Notes under the pieces: model-generated | Told to the model about the DNA's origin: nothing | What the model saw: the letters and a program-made list of their open reading frames with translations, nothing else | Database searches by the model: none | Shown here: positions 1 to 6,798 of the stretch, piece by piece | Layout: the number at the start of each line of letters is the position of its first letter | How positions within the stretch are numbered: the stretch's first letter is position 1 | NCBI GenBank assembly: GCA_900549755.1 | Contig: URPQ01000014.1 | Span: 1 to 32,392, forward strand | Length of the DNA: 32,392 nucleotides | Direction of reading: 5' to 3' | From: an uncultured Oscillospiraceae bacterium | Lineage (GTDB): Bacteria; Bacillota; Clostridia; Oscillospirales; Acutalibacteraceae | Position numbers and translations under genes: made by a program

Positions 1-1370
1 TTGAGGGCTCGTATGCACTGGGCATTATATGCACCGATTACCCCGATACACTTATAGCCGTGCGCAAATTCAGCCCGCTTATATTGGGGCTGTCGGATGA
101 TGCCAATTACATTGCCTCGGACGTTACGGCAATAGTATCTCACACAAAGGATATTATGTATATTGAGGACGGCGAAATTGCCGTGCTTACCCCCTGCGGC
201 GTTAAGCTTTATGACGGCGATAAAAACGAGCTGCACCGCAACCCCGCCGTTATCAGCTGGGATGTTTCCGCTGCGGAAAAGGGCGGGTACGACCACTTTA
301 TGATGAAAGAAATAATGGAGCAGCCCGCCGCCGTTAAGCAGACGCTTGAAAGCCGAATAAAGGGCAGAGAAATTGTGTTTGATGGCTTAAAGCTAAACGC
401 CGAAATGCTTAAAAACACCGAGAAAATAGAAATTGTAGCCTGCGGCTCGGCTTATCACGCGGGCATGGTGGGCAAATATGTTTTTGAGGAGCTTTTGCGC
501 ATACCCACGGCGGTGGATTACGCCAGCGAATACCGCTACCGTAACCCCATAACAGGGAATAAAACGCTTACAATAATAATAAGCCAGTCGGGCGAAACGG
601 CTGACACGCTTGCCGCGCTTAAAGAGGCGAAAAAGCGCGGTTCGCACACCCTCGCTATAGTAAACGTGGTAGGCAGCTCAATAGCAAACGCGGCAGACGA
701 CGTTATTTACACCTGGGCGGGTCCCGAAATTGCGGTTGCCACCACAAAGGGCTATTCCACGCAGTTATCGGTGCTTTATCTTTTTGCGGTTTGGGCGGCA
801 AGACTACTTAAAACCGCCGACAGCGCGCGGCTTGACAAAATATTTGACGATATTCTAAGGCTGCCCGAGCTTACAGAGCGGGTAATTTTAGCAGAGCCGC
901 AAATAAAGGAAATGGCAAAGCACTGCGGCGACCCGAAATCGCTTTTCTTCATAGGCAGAAATATTGATTACGCGGTATCGCTTGAGGCGTCGCTCAAATT
1001 AAAGGAAATATCCTACATTCATTCCGAAGCCTACGCCGCAGGCGAATTAAAGCACGGCACTATTTCGCTTATTGAAGAGGGCAGAACGGTTATAGCCCTT
1101 GCCGCATATGAAGAGCTTTTTGATAAGCTGCTGAGCAATATTAAAGAGGTAAAGGCGCGCGGCGCGCACGTTTTAGCCTGTGCCACCGAGGGGCATACCG
1201 AGGTAGCAAAAGAGGCGGAGGACGTTATTTACATTCCTAAAATCGACCCGCTGCTTTTAGCCTCCTTAGAAGTAGTTCCTTTCCAGCTTTACGCTTATTA
1301 TGTGGCGCTTTATAAGGGCTGCGATATTGATAAACCCCGCAACCTTGCAAAATCGGTTACGGTTGAGTAA
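1..1370 (+). CDS. glmS: Glutamine--fructose-6-phosphate aminotransferase, C-terminal part (5' partial)
   Basis: GlmS makes glucosamine-6-phosphate from fructose-6-phosphate and glutamine, the first step towards UDP-GlcNAc for peptidoglycan. The reading frame is already open at base 3 and continues into the conserved junction LIAVRKFSPLILG, so the gene starts before the window. About 455 codons are present of roughly 600 for the family. They cover the end of the glutaminase domain and both SIS isomerase domains. The first SIS domain carries SQSGETADT and the second carries FFIGRNIDYAVSLEASLKLK. The C-terminus DKPRNLAKSVTVE is the family signature. A GTG codon at 60 is internal, not the start. 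The gene ends at a hairpin terminator shared with the convergent peptidase gene. Confidence is high. Confidence 0.97.
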   Translation, partial: EGSYALGIICTDYPDTLIAVRKFSPLILGLSDDANYIASDVTAIVSHTKDIMYIEDGEIAVLTPCGVKLYDGDKNELHRNPAVISWDVSAAEKGGYDHFMMKEIMEQPAAVKQTLESRIKGREIVFDGLKLNAEMLKNTEKIEIVACGSAYHAGMVGKYVFEELLRIPTAVDYASEYRYRNPITGNKTLTIIISQSGETADTLAALKEAKKRGSHTLAIVNVVGSSIANAADDVIYTWAGPEIAVATTKGYSTQLSVLYLFAVWAARLLKTADSARLDKIFDDILRLPELTERVILAEPQIKEMAKHCGDPKSLFFIGRNIDYAVSLEASLKLKEISYIHSEAYAAGELKHGTISLIEEGRTVIALAAYEELFDKLLSNIKEVKARGAHVLACATEGHTEVAKEAEDVIYIPKIDPLLLASLEVVPFQLYAYYVALYKGCDIDKPRNLAKSVTVE

Positions 1371-1383
1371 TTTTTAATATAAG

Positions 1384-1422
1384 AAACGCCCTCGGCGCTG
1401 TAAATAGTGTCAGGGGCGTTTT
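1384..1422. terminator. Bidirectional terminator between glmS and the C39-like gene
   Basis: AAACGCCC (1384-1391) pairs with GGGGCGTTT (1413-1421), followed by T residues on the plus strand and A residues (T-run on minus) on the other side. It lies between two convergent stop codons. Confidence 0.75.
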
Positions 1423-1788
1423 CTATACTATTATTTTCCAATAGTATTTTCTTTCAGATTGCGGAAAATCATCAAGCACGCCGTGCTCGGGGTCAAGAAA
1501 TTTTCCTTTAAAATACAGCGACCAATGCCAGCAGCGCGGCGTTTCAAGGCTTAAAAAGCATATTTCGGGCAGCTCCTCGCGGTCGTTTACCGCTACGCGG
1601 TTTTTTTCGTATGTAATTCCCAGCTCATCCAGCGCGGAATACATCATTTTAAGGTCGGTCTCGCGCTCGGTGCCGACAATTTTTATTATTTCCTCTACCG
1701 ATTTTCCCGAAAGCATGGCAAGCACCGCCTGCCCGCATTGCAACGGCGTAGGCTCATGAATATAAACAGGTTTTTCGCAAAGCGGCAT
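1423..1788 (-). CDS. C39-like papain-fold cysteine peptidase domain protein
   Basis: This is a 121-residue single-domain protein. Residues 16-25 read LQCGQAVLAM, the active-site Cys18 helix of C39/bacteriocin-type peptidases. His88 (RCWHWSLYF) and Asp99 (KFLDPEHG) complete a plausible Cys-His-Asp triad. There is no signal peptide, membrane segment or ABC transporter fusion, so it is not a full bacteriocin exporter. It begins 11 nt after the stop of the upstream small-multidrug-export gene, with GGAG about 8 nt before ATG, so the two form one operon. The substrate is unknown; a papain-like peptidase or an inactive relative are both possible. Confidence 0.7.
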   Translation of the reverse strand: MPLCEKPVYIHEPTPLQCGQAVLAMLSGKSVEEIIKIVGTERETDLKMMYSALDELGITYEKNRVAVNDREELPEICFLSLETPRCWHWSLYFKGKFLDPEHGVLDDFPQSERKYYWKIIV

Positions 1789-1799
1789 AGTCTTTTCTC

Positions 1800-2285
1800 C
1801 TATGCGAAAAACCGCGCTATTACGGGCACAAGGTATGTTACAAATGTAACTATTGCGCCGGCGGTTAAAACACCGAGCGCGATTGACGGAAATGCTTTTT
1901 TCAGCTTCATTTCAAGCATTGCGGCAATAAGCGCGCCCGTCCATGCGCCCGTGCCCGGCAGCGGAATTGCAACGAAGATAAACAATCCCCAAAAGGCGTA
2001 TTTCTGCACCGTTTCGGATTTGCTGTTCGCCTTGTTTTCAAGGCGGGTTACAAGCCCGTCAAGTTTGGGCATTTTTTCGCGCATAAAGGCAAATATTTTT
2101 TTAATGAATATAATAATAAACGGCACGGGAATAAGGTTGCCCACAATGGCTACGGGTATTGCCGCCCAGTAGGGCAAGCCCATACCCACGCCTATGGGTA
2201 TTGCGCCGCGTAGCTCGATTACCGGAACCATTGAAACTAAAAAGGTGATAATAAGCTTTCCGAATGTTGTGCTGAAAAATGACAT
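1800..2285 (-). CDS. Small multi-drug export family membrane protein (COG2426)
   Basis: The 161-residue protein has a conserved N-terminal block containing VPVIELRGAIPIGVGMGLP, typical of the COG2426 / Sm_multidrug_ex family, followed by AIVGNLIPVPFIIIFIKKIF. About four hydrophobic segments are visible: residues 8-30, 38-60, 95-120 and 130-155. The family name implies drug efflux but experimental support for that role is thin. The start is set by AAGGAG 5 nt before ATG. It is the first gene of a two-gene minus-strand operon with the C39-like peptidase. Upstream lies a long imperfect palindrome and a tRNA-like fragment, and I see no clean promoter there. Confidence 0.85.
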   Translation of the reverse strand: MSFFSTTFGKLIITFLVSMVPVIELRGAIPIGVGMGLPYWAAIPVAIVGNLIPVPFIIIFIKKIFAFMREKMPKLDGLVTRLENKANSKSETVQKYAFWGLFIFVAIPLPGTGAWTGALIAAMLEMKLKKAFPSIALGVLTAGAIVTFVTYLVPVIARFFA

Positions 2286-2297
2286 AAAAATCTCCTT

Positions 2298-2322
2298 AGT
2301 GTGACAGGACTCGAACCCGTTT
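2298..2322 (-). other. Possible tRNA 3'-end remnant (T-arm)
   Basis: On the minus strand the sequence ACGGGTTCGAGTCCTGT has a T-arm layout: a 5-bp stem (one G-T pair), loop TTCGAGT, and seven further bases like an acceptor 3' strand. No matching 5' acceptor, D-arm or anticodon arm is present upstream. It may be a tRNA fragment left by integration or recombination, or a chance likeness. Confidence 0.35.
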
Positions 2323-2426
2323 TTTGAGCGTGGATTTCTCGCATAGCCGCGTTAAAATACTCGTTAATCCGTTAGGATTAACTGCGTTTTGTGCCTCGCT
2401 CCGCAAAAAATCCGCTCCTCAAAAAA
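2320..2426. repeat. Long imperfect palindrome with a perfect core hairpin
   Basis: The outer arms (TTTTTTGAGCGTGGATTT at 2320-2337 and a near reverse complement at 2405-2426) enclose a perfect 8-bp hairpin, GTTAATCC-GTTA-GGATTAAC (2363-2382). Sequence between them also pairs in part. It fills most of the 280-bp gap between the flippase and the export gene. It could fold as RNA on either strand. It is not one of the four copies of the other repeat family here. Confidence 0.6.
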
Positions 2427-2518
2427 TCTGCGACCCAAAACGAGCGTGATTTTCGTGTGGATTTTTATGCGGAGGATGCGATAAGGCTTTCACCTTATAA
2501 AGACGACAAATGAAAATA

Positions 2519-2543
2519 CGCCGAAAACACGCCGTTTTGGGCG
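2519..2543 (-). terminator. Probable terminator of the flippase gene
   Basis: CGCC-G-AAAAC / GTTTT-G-GGCG forms a hairpin with one G-G mismatch, 23 nt past the flippase stop. The minus strand continues TATTTTCATTT, a weak T-run. Confidence 0.5.
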
Positions 2544-2565
2544 GGTTCGGATTATTCTCGTTTGC

Positions 2566-3972
2566 CTATCTGCGCAAAGCGGGTATTATCCTGCCGAGCG
2601 CTGAAAATAAATACTTATAATTGACCGCTAAAATGAGCATTACGCAGAGCACCTGAACGGGAATCCAAAACGGCAGCTCGAAAACAATAAAAGCGGTTTG
2701 CACAAGGGTTATTGCGGTATTTGCGGCAACACTGCCGCCGTAAAGCTTAAAGCGGATATATTTTCTTGAATTTGCGGCACGGATTAAAAACACTGCGAAA
2801 TAGCTTATAAATGTAGCTATTGCCGCGCCCTGAACGCCGATGGGCGAGGGTATAAGCACAAAGTTAAGCGCAATATTTATAGTAGCACCCGCCATTGCGG
2901 TTAAAAATGATATTCCGCTCTGCTTGGTAACGACGTATACCGTGCCGAGAAAGGATGTAAACGCCGTAAACACCATTGAAAGCGATAAAACAGGCACATA
3001 CTTCCACGCTTCATAATACTCTGCGGCGGAGAGGATTTTTATAGCGGGCTTTGCAAGGGCGATTATTCCCGAGCCTGCCAAAAACATAACCGCCTGAAAC
3101 GAGCGCCAAACGCCGCCGAAAAACTCGGCGTGCTCCTTTTCGTCCCCGTGCGACTCAACAACGGCGGAAAACTGCCACGCCTGCATAAATACGCTTGATA
3201 CTATGGTTAAAATAGTGGGAATCTTATAGGACACCGCGTAAATACCGTTTGCCGTATCGCCAATATAGCCGTTTACCATATAGCGGTCGGAAACGCTGGT
3301 TATCCACCAAAAGACCGTTGTGGGAATAAGCGGAATACTGTATTTAAGCATTTTTATAAATGCTTTTTTGCGCGGGTGCGGGGTGAATTGCAGCCACAGC
3401 TTTTCTTTAACAAACAGAAAGACGGTGCAAAGAAAATCCGCAAGAACTACCGAAAGCACGTAGCCTGTAAGCCCGATTTTCATAACTGCTAAGAATATTA
3501 TATTAAGCGTGATTACAAGAGATGTGTTAATTATTCCCTGAACGGCAAAAAGCGCCGTGTTTCCCCTCGCCCTTATAAACTGCGCGCAAAGGGAATGGTA
3601 GCAGGAGGAAATGGTGTATATAACAATAAGCCAGATATGCCCGCGAAACTCTTTAACAATGCCGAGCAGCGGAACTATGGGAATAAACATAAGCGCGCCC
3701 AGAGTTATAACAATAAATCCCGCCGTGAAAATACTTCGTCTGCCGCGCTCATTATCAAGCGCAAAGCGGAAAATACCGTCCGTAATTCCGAGCGATATTA
3801 TGGGGAAAAGCAGATTTGCGGTTTGGGTTATTAAGTCCGCCGTGCCGTAATCGGACGGTGACATATAGCCCGTGTAAAACCGCACCATAAAAAAAACAAG
3901 TATTTTTGAACCGAATGTGCCTATGCTTATAAGCAATGTATTTGAAAACAGAGTTTTATATTTATTAGCCAA
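2566..3972 (-). CDS. Polysaccharide/lipid-II-type flippase (MATE/MVF-like, oligosaccharide flippase family)
   Basis: This integral membrane protein of about 468 residues has 12-14 hydrophobic segments and the N-terminal pattern of Wzx-type exporters: KYKTLFSNTLLISIG, then RFYTGYMSPSDYGTADLI. Members move undecaprenyl-linked sugars across the membrane. I place the start at TTG 3972, because AGGGGTGA sits 10-11 nt upstream and the homologous part begins there. A 16-residue extension to ATG 4020 is open but has no ribosome site. The gene is alone on its transcript, with no glycosyltransferases adjacent, so the sugar substrate cannot be told. It has its own promoter and lies downstream of a repeat element. 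Confidence 0.88.
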   Translation of the reverse strand: MANKYKTLFSNTLLISIGTFGSKILVFFMVRFYTGYMSPSDYGTADLITQTANLLFPIISLGITDGIFRFALDNERGRRSIFTAGFIVITLGALMFIPIVPLLGIVKEFRGHIWLIVIYTISSCYHSLCAQFIRARGNTALFAVQGIINTSLVITLNIIFLAVMKIGLTGYVLSVVLADFLCTVFLFVKEKLWLQFTPHPRKKAFIKMLKYSIPLIPTTVFWWITSVSDRYMVNGYIGDTANGIYAVSYKIPTILTIVSSVFMQAWQFSAVVESHGDEKEHAEFFGGVWRSFQAVMFLAGSGIIALAKPAIKILSAAEYYEAWKYVPVLSLSMVFTAFTSFLGTVYVVTKQSGISFLTAMAGATINIALNFVLIPSPIGVQGAAIATFISYFAVFLIRAANSRKYIRFKLYGGSVAANTAITLVQTAFIVFELPFWIPVQVLCVMLILAVNYKYLFSALGRIIPALRR

Positions 3973-4033
3973 GCGAGAAGCTTCACCCCTTTTTTCAATA
4001 CGCACTACGCCCGCCCGCAAGCAGACTTTTATT

Positions 4034-4062
4034 ATTTTACCACATTTATCCGTGTTTTACAA
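4034..4062 (-). promoter_or_regulatory. Promoter of the flippase gene
   Basis: Minus strand: TTGTAA (4062-4057), 17-bp spacer, TAAAAT (4039-4034). Confidence 0.6.
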
Positions 4063-4104
4063 CAATTAAAAAAGTAATTTATGCAGCCGCATTAAAATGG
4101 ACAT

Positions 4105-4133
4105 AAAAAAGGCACGGATTTTACTCCGTGCCC
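4105..4133 (-). terminator. secF terminator, distal copy with T-run
   Basis: GGCACGGA-GTAAAA-TCCGTGCC followed by six T on the minus strand. It is the complete version of a hairpin that also occurs just after secF (4366-4389). The two are separated by repeat copy A. Confidence 0.8.
4110..4133. repeat. 24-bp direct repeat flanking repeat copy A (left)
   Basis: It is identical over 24 bp to 4366-4389 (core GGCACGG...CCGTGCCC). It looks like a target duplication that includes a whole terminator hairpin. Confidence 0.85.
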
Positions 4134-4365
4134 CAGTCTGTCGATAAACCTAAAATTTTATTTTTGCGGCGTTCACGCCGCATCTTTCGTTTTTCCGCTG
4201 ACATGCGCGGCGGAAAAACACATTATAAGCGAAAAACCGCTGAATAAGCGGTTTTTCAAGGGAACTGGGGTGGTATTGGCGGGGATAGAGTGCAGTCCGA
4301 AAATCTTTGATTTTCGAGCGAGCGGTATTCCCGTCCAAGAGCGTGTCGACTTTTTCGACACGCTC
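4134..4365 (+). mobile_element. Dispersed structured repeat, copy A (about 232 bp)
   Basis: The left end is AGTCTGTCGATAAACC and the right end a hairpin GAGCGTGTCGA/TCGACACGCTC. In between, in order, are: GCGGCG-TTCA-CGCCGC; a 10-bp stem GTTTTTCCGC/GCGGAAAAAC; an 11-bp stem GAAAAACCGCT/AGCGGTTTTTC; an almost invariant block (about 4258-4297); and CGAAAATC-TTT-GATTTTCG. It is bounded by a 24-bp direct duplication of the secF terminator hairpin. There is no convincing coding capacity. It runs antisense to secF and the flippase gene. Confidence 0.85.
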
Positions 4366-4389
4366 AGGCACGGATTTTACTCCGTGCCC
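4366..4389. repeat. 24-bp direct repeat flanking repeat copy A (right)
   Basis: Duplicate of 4110-4133. On the minus strand this copy follows secF but is not followed by a T-run, because the repeat element is inserted there. Confidence 0.85.
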
Positions 4390-4403
4390 GCTTATATATT
4401 TTT

Positions 4404-5348
4404 TTATTTTTTAGCTGCCGCTGCTTTTTTAGCCTTGTGGCGTTTCCAGATAACCCACAGCGGGCCTGCGATACAAAGTGATGAAACCGCGCCCGAAACA
4501 ATACCGAACGCCATAGGAATGGCGAAGGTACGCAGTGTTGAAAGCCCGAACAGCTCTGAAACCGCAACGATAGTCATAACCGCCACAAAGGTTGTGAGAG
4601 AGGTTATAACGTTTCTTCTGAGCGAGGTGTTAATGCTCGTATTAACAATTTCACCGATTTCAGCCTCAGGCATAAGGCGTGAATTTTCACGCACGCGGTC
4701 ATAAATAACGATAGTATCGTTAAGCGAATAGCCGAGTATGGTAAGCACAACCGCTATATAGTTTGAATCAAGCTGCAAGCGGAAGAACACGCAGGTGAAG
4801 AAGGTGATAAACACGTCAAACACCAGCGCGCAAAGCGCGGTAATCGCGGCGGAAATGCCGCCTATACGCTTAAAGCGAATTCCTACATAAATTACAACCA
4901 GAATTGCAGTTATAAGCACAGCTACAAGACTCTTTAAGAAGAACGAGCCTGCAACGGTGGGGCTTACGGAGTTAGAGTTGTAAAGCTCAATTTTATTATC
5001 CTTAAATTTTTCATTAAGGGTAGTAGTAAGCTTTTCCTGATCCTCTGCCGAAACCGAGTCCTTACCTACAAGGCTTATTTCAAAGGTTTTTGTGTCGCCG
5101 GTGAGCGAGGTGCTTTTTGATACTGTAAACGATTTTTTAATAATCTCTTTAACGGCTGACTCAATATCCGCGTCCTTAACGTCCCCCGTGTAGGAGTAGG
5201 CAATTTTTGTACCGCCGCTGAAGTTGATATCCAGCTTTACGCCGAACCCGGGAATAAATATGAACACTATTCCGGCGAGAAAAATTGCGGCATATATAAT
5301 AAGAACCTTTTTGAAATTCTTATTGAAATCGATTTTATTATTACGCAT
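4404..5348 (-). CDS. secF: Protein translocase subunit SecF
   Basis: SecF works with SecD at the SecYEG channel, using the proton gradient to pull exported proteins across. The 314-residue protein has TM1 near residues 14-31 and the first periplasmic motif NFSGGTKIAYSY. After the external domain come five more membrane segments, with the signature TILGYSLNDTIVIYDRVREN. I choose ATG 5348 (GGAGG 8 nt upstream, lying inside the end of secD) over GTG 5357. The start overlaps the secD stop by 8 bp, so the two are translationally coupled. The C-terminus is Lys/Ala rich. A duplicated terminator and a repeat element follow. Confidence 0.96.
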   Translation of the reverse strand: MRNNKIDFNKNFKKVLIIYAAIFLAGIVFIFIPGFGVKLDINFSGGTKIAYSYTGDVKDADIESAVKEIIKKSFTVSKSTSLTGDTKTFEISLVGKDSVSAEDQEKLTTTLNEKFKDNKIELYNSNSVSPTVAGSFFLKSLVAVLITAILVVIYVGIRFKRIGGISAAITALCALVFDVFITFFTCVFFRLQLDSNYIAVVLTILGYSLNDTIVIYDRVRENSRLMPEAEIGEIVNTSINTSLRRNVITSLTTFVAVMTIVAVSELFGLSTLRTFAIPMAFGIVSGAVSSLCIAGPLWVIWKRHKAKKAAAAKK

Positions 5349-6717
5349 TTTTCTCACCTCCGTAGAACTGCGGCTTTCTCATAAACTTTAGCTGCGAAAG
5401 GCTCTTAAGCATATATTTGGAAGCAAGCACGCCCATTATAAGGTTGAATATAACGCCGACCAAAAGCGTATAACCGAAAGAATAGATAGAGCCGGTTATA
5501 GATGAGCCAAGCAGCGACATTATGGGTGAGAATATCTTGGCGATAATATTATCCGGCGTACCGAAAGCGCCCATAAGCACTATTGAAACGATAATAATGG
5601 TAACGTTACCGTCGATTATGGCGCTTAAAGCGTTTTTAAAGCCGCTGTCTATTGCGCCGTCAATCGTCTTGCCCTTTTTAAATTCATCCTTAATACGCTC
5701 GGACGCGATAACGTTACAGTCAACGCCCACGCCGACCGACAGAATGATACCCGCAATGCCCGGAACGGTAAGTGTAAAGCTATCGGCATTCGGGAAGAAG
5801 CCCGAAATGCAGGCGATACTGCCCGCAAGCTGACCGAGCAGAGCGATTGCCGTAACAACGCCGTTTACGCGGTAAAGTATTATCATAATAAGGCACACAA
5901 TTCCGAAAGCAATAGCGCCGGCAATAAGCATAACGCGGAGTGCGTCAGAGCCGAGGGACGGCGAAATTATCTGCAATTTACTGTCATCAACCGTAAGCGC
6001 GAAAGGCAGCGAGCCTGCGTTTATCTTATCGGCAAGGTCCTTTGCCTCTTTTGAGCCGGCCATACCGTCTATGTAGGCTGTGCCGTTGGTTATCGCGGTA
6101 TTAACGGTCGGGGCGGATATTTTGGTTTCATCCATCCAAATAGATATTTTGCTGCCTACAAGCTCTGCCGTCGCGGCAGCAAACTTTGAAGAGCCCGCAT
6201 CGGTGAAATAGAGGTAGACCACATATGCGCCGTTTTCATTAACGCCTGCCTCGGCGCGGTCAATATCCTGCGCGCCGCTTAAGATAACATCGTTTTTATC
6301 CTCATTGCGGCAGAATGTAAGCAGCGCGGTCTCGCCCAGCTCCTGCACCGCCGCGGCAGCGTCGAAATCGCTTTCGTTCGCAGCCCAGGGGAATCTTACG
6401 ATTATCTGGTGATTGTCATTGTCGGTATAAACCTCATAATCGGTTATGTTCTTGTTTACAAGGCGGGTCTCGATAATGGCTTTCGCGGCGTCCATATCGT
6501 TTGCGGTAATATCAACGCCCTCCTTATCGGGCGAGAAAACGGCTTCAACGCCGCCCCTGATATCAATGCCCCAGCGAATATCGTTAGCACCCTTAATGTA
6601 AACCTTGCGGGTATCGCCGTAGTAATTTTCAATTCCGAAAAAGGCGGTATATGTAAGCGCCAGAATCAGAAGAAATACCACGAAAAATACCGGCTTGCCT
6701 GTTCTTTTGGACTTCAT
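5341..6717 (-). CDS. secD: Protein translocase subunit SecD
   Basis: This is the partner of SecF in the Sec export motor. It has 458 residues from ATG 6717, chosen because GGAGGA lies 7 nt upstream; the GTG 15 nt earlier is the G of that ribosome site. TM1 spans about residues 11-28. The D1-type motif reads WGIDIRGGVEAVF. A large extracytoplasmic domain follows, then five membrane segments with the conserved GVGVDCNVIASERIKDEFKKG. The protein has the shorter Gram-positive layout. Its own promoter lies directly upstream, and secF follows with overlapping codons. Confidence 0.96.
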   Translation of the reverse strand: MKSKRTGKPVFFVVFLLILALTYTAFFGIENYYGDTRKVYIKGANDIRWGIDIRGGVEAVFSPDKEGVDITANDMDAAKAIIETRLVNKNITDYEVYTDNDNHQIIVRFPWAANESDFDAAAAVQELGETALLTFCRNEDKNDVILSGAQDIDRAEAGVNENGAYVVYLYFTDAGSSKFAAATAELVGSKISIWMDETKISAPTVNTAITNGTAYIDGMAGSKEAKDLADKINAGSLPFALTVDDSKLQIISPSLGSDALRVMLIAGAIAFGIVCLIMIILYRVNGVVTAIALLGQLAGSIACISGFFPNADSFTLTVPGIAGIILSVGVGVDCNVIASERIKDEFKKGKTIDGAIDSGFKNALSAIIDGNVTIIIVSIVLMGAFGTPDNIIAKIFSPIMSLLGSSITGSIYSFGYTLLVGVIFNLIMGVLASKYMLKSLSQLKFMRKPQFYGGEKNA

Positions 6718-6750
6718 TGGCAAATCCTCCACTATATGTGATTAATATGT

Positions 6751-6779
6751 ATTATACATATAAACGCAACTAAAGTCAA
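6751..6779 (-). promoter_or_regulatory. Promoter of secDF
   Basis: Minus strand: TTGACT (6779-6774), 17-bp spacer, TATAAT (6756-6751), about 30 nt before the secD start. Confidence 0.75.
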
Positions 6780-6798
6780 TCGTTATATGTAAAATCAC

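Noticed and set aside
1738..2172. 144-codon open frame on the plus strand
   Set aside because: It lies antisense across two well-supported minus-strand genes, with no ribosome site and no family likeness.
2298..2390. Intact tRNA gene on the minus strand
   Set aside because: Only a T-arm-like part can be formed; there is no acceptor 5' strand, D-arm or anticodon arm.
4134..4365. Group IIC intron or its remnant, since such introns insert at terminators
   Set aside because: At about 230 bp there is no domain V-like hairpin with a catalytic AGC, no GUGCG-type 5' end and no reverse transcriptase frame.
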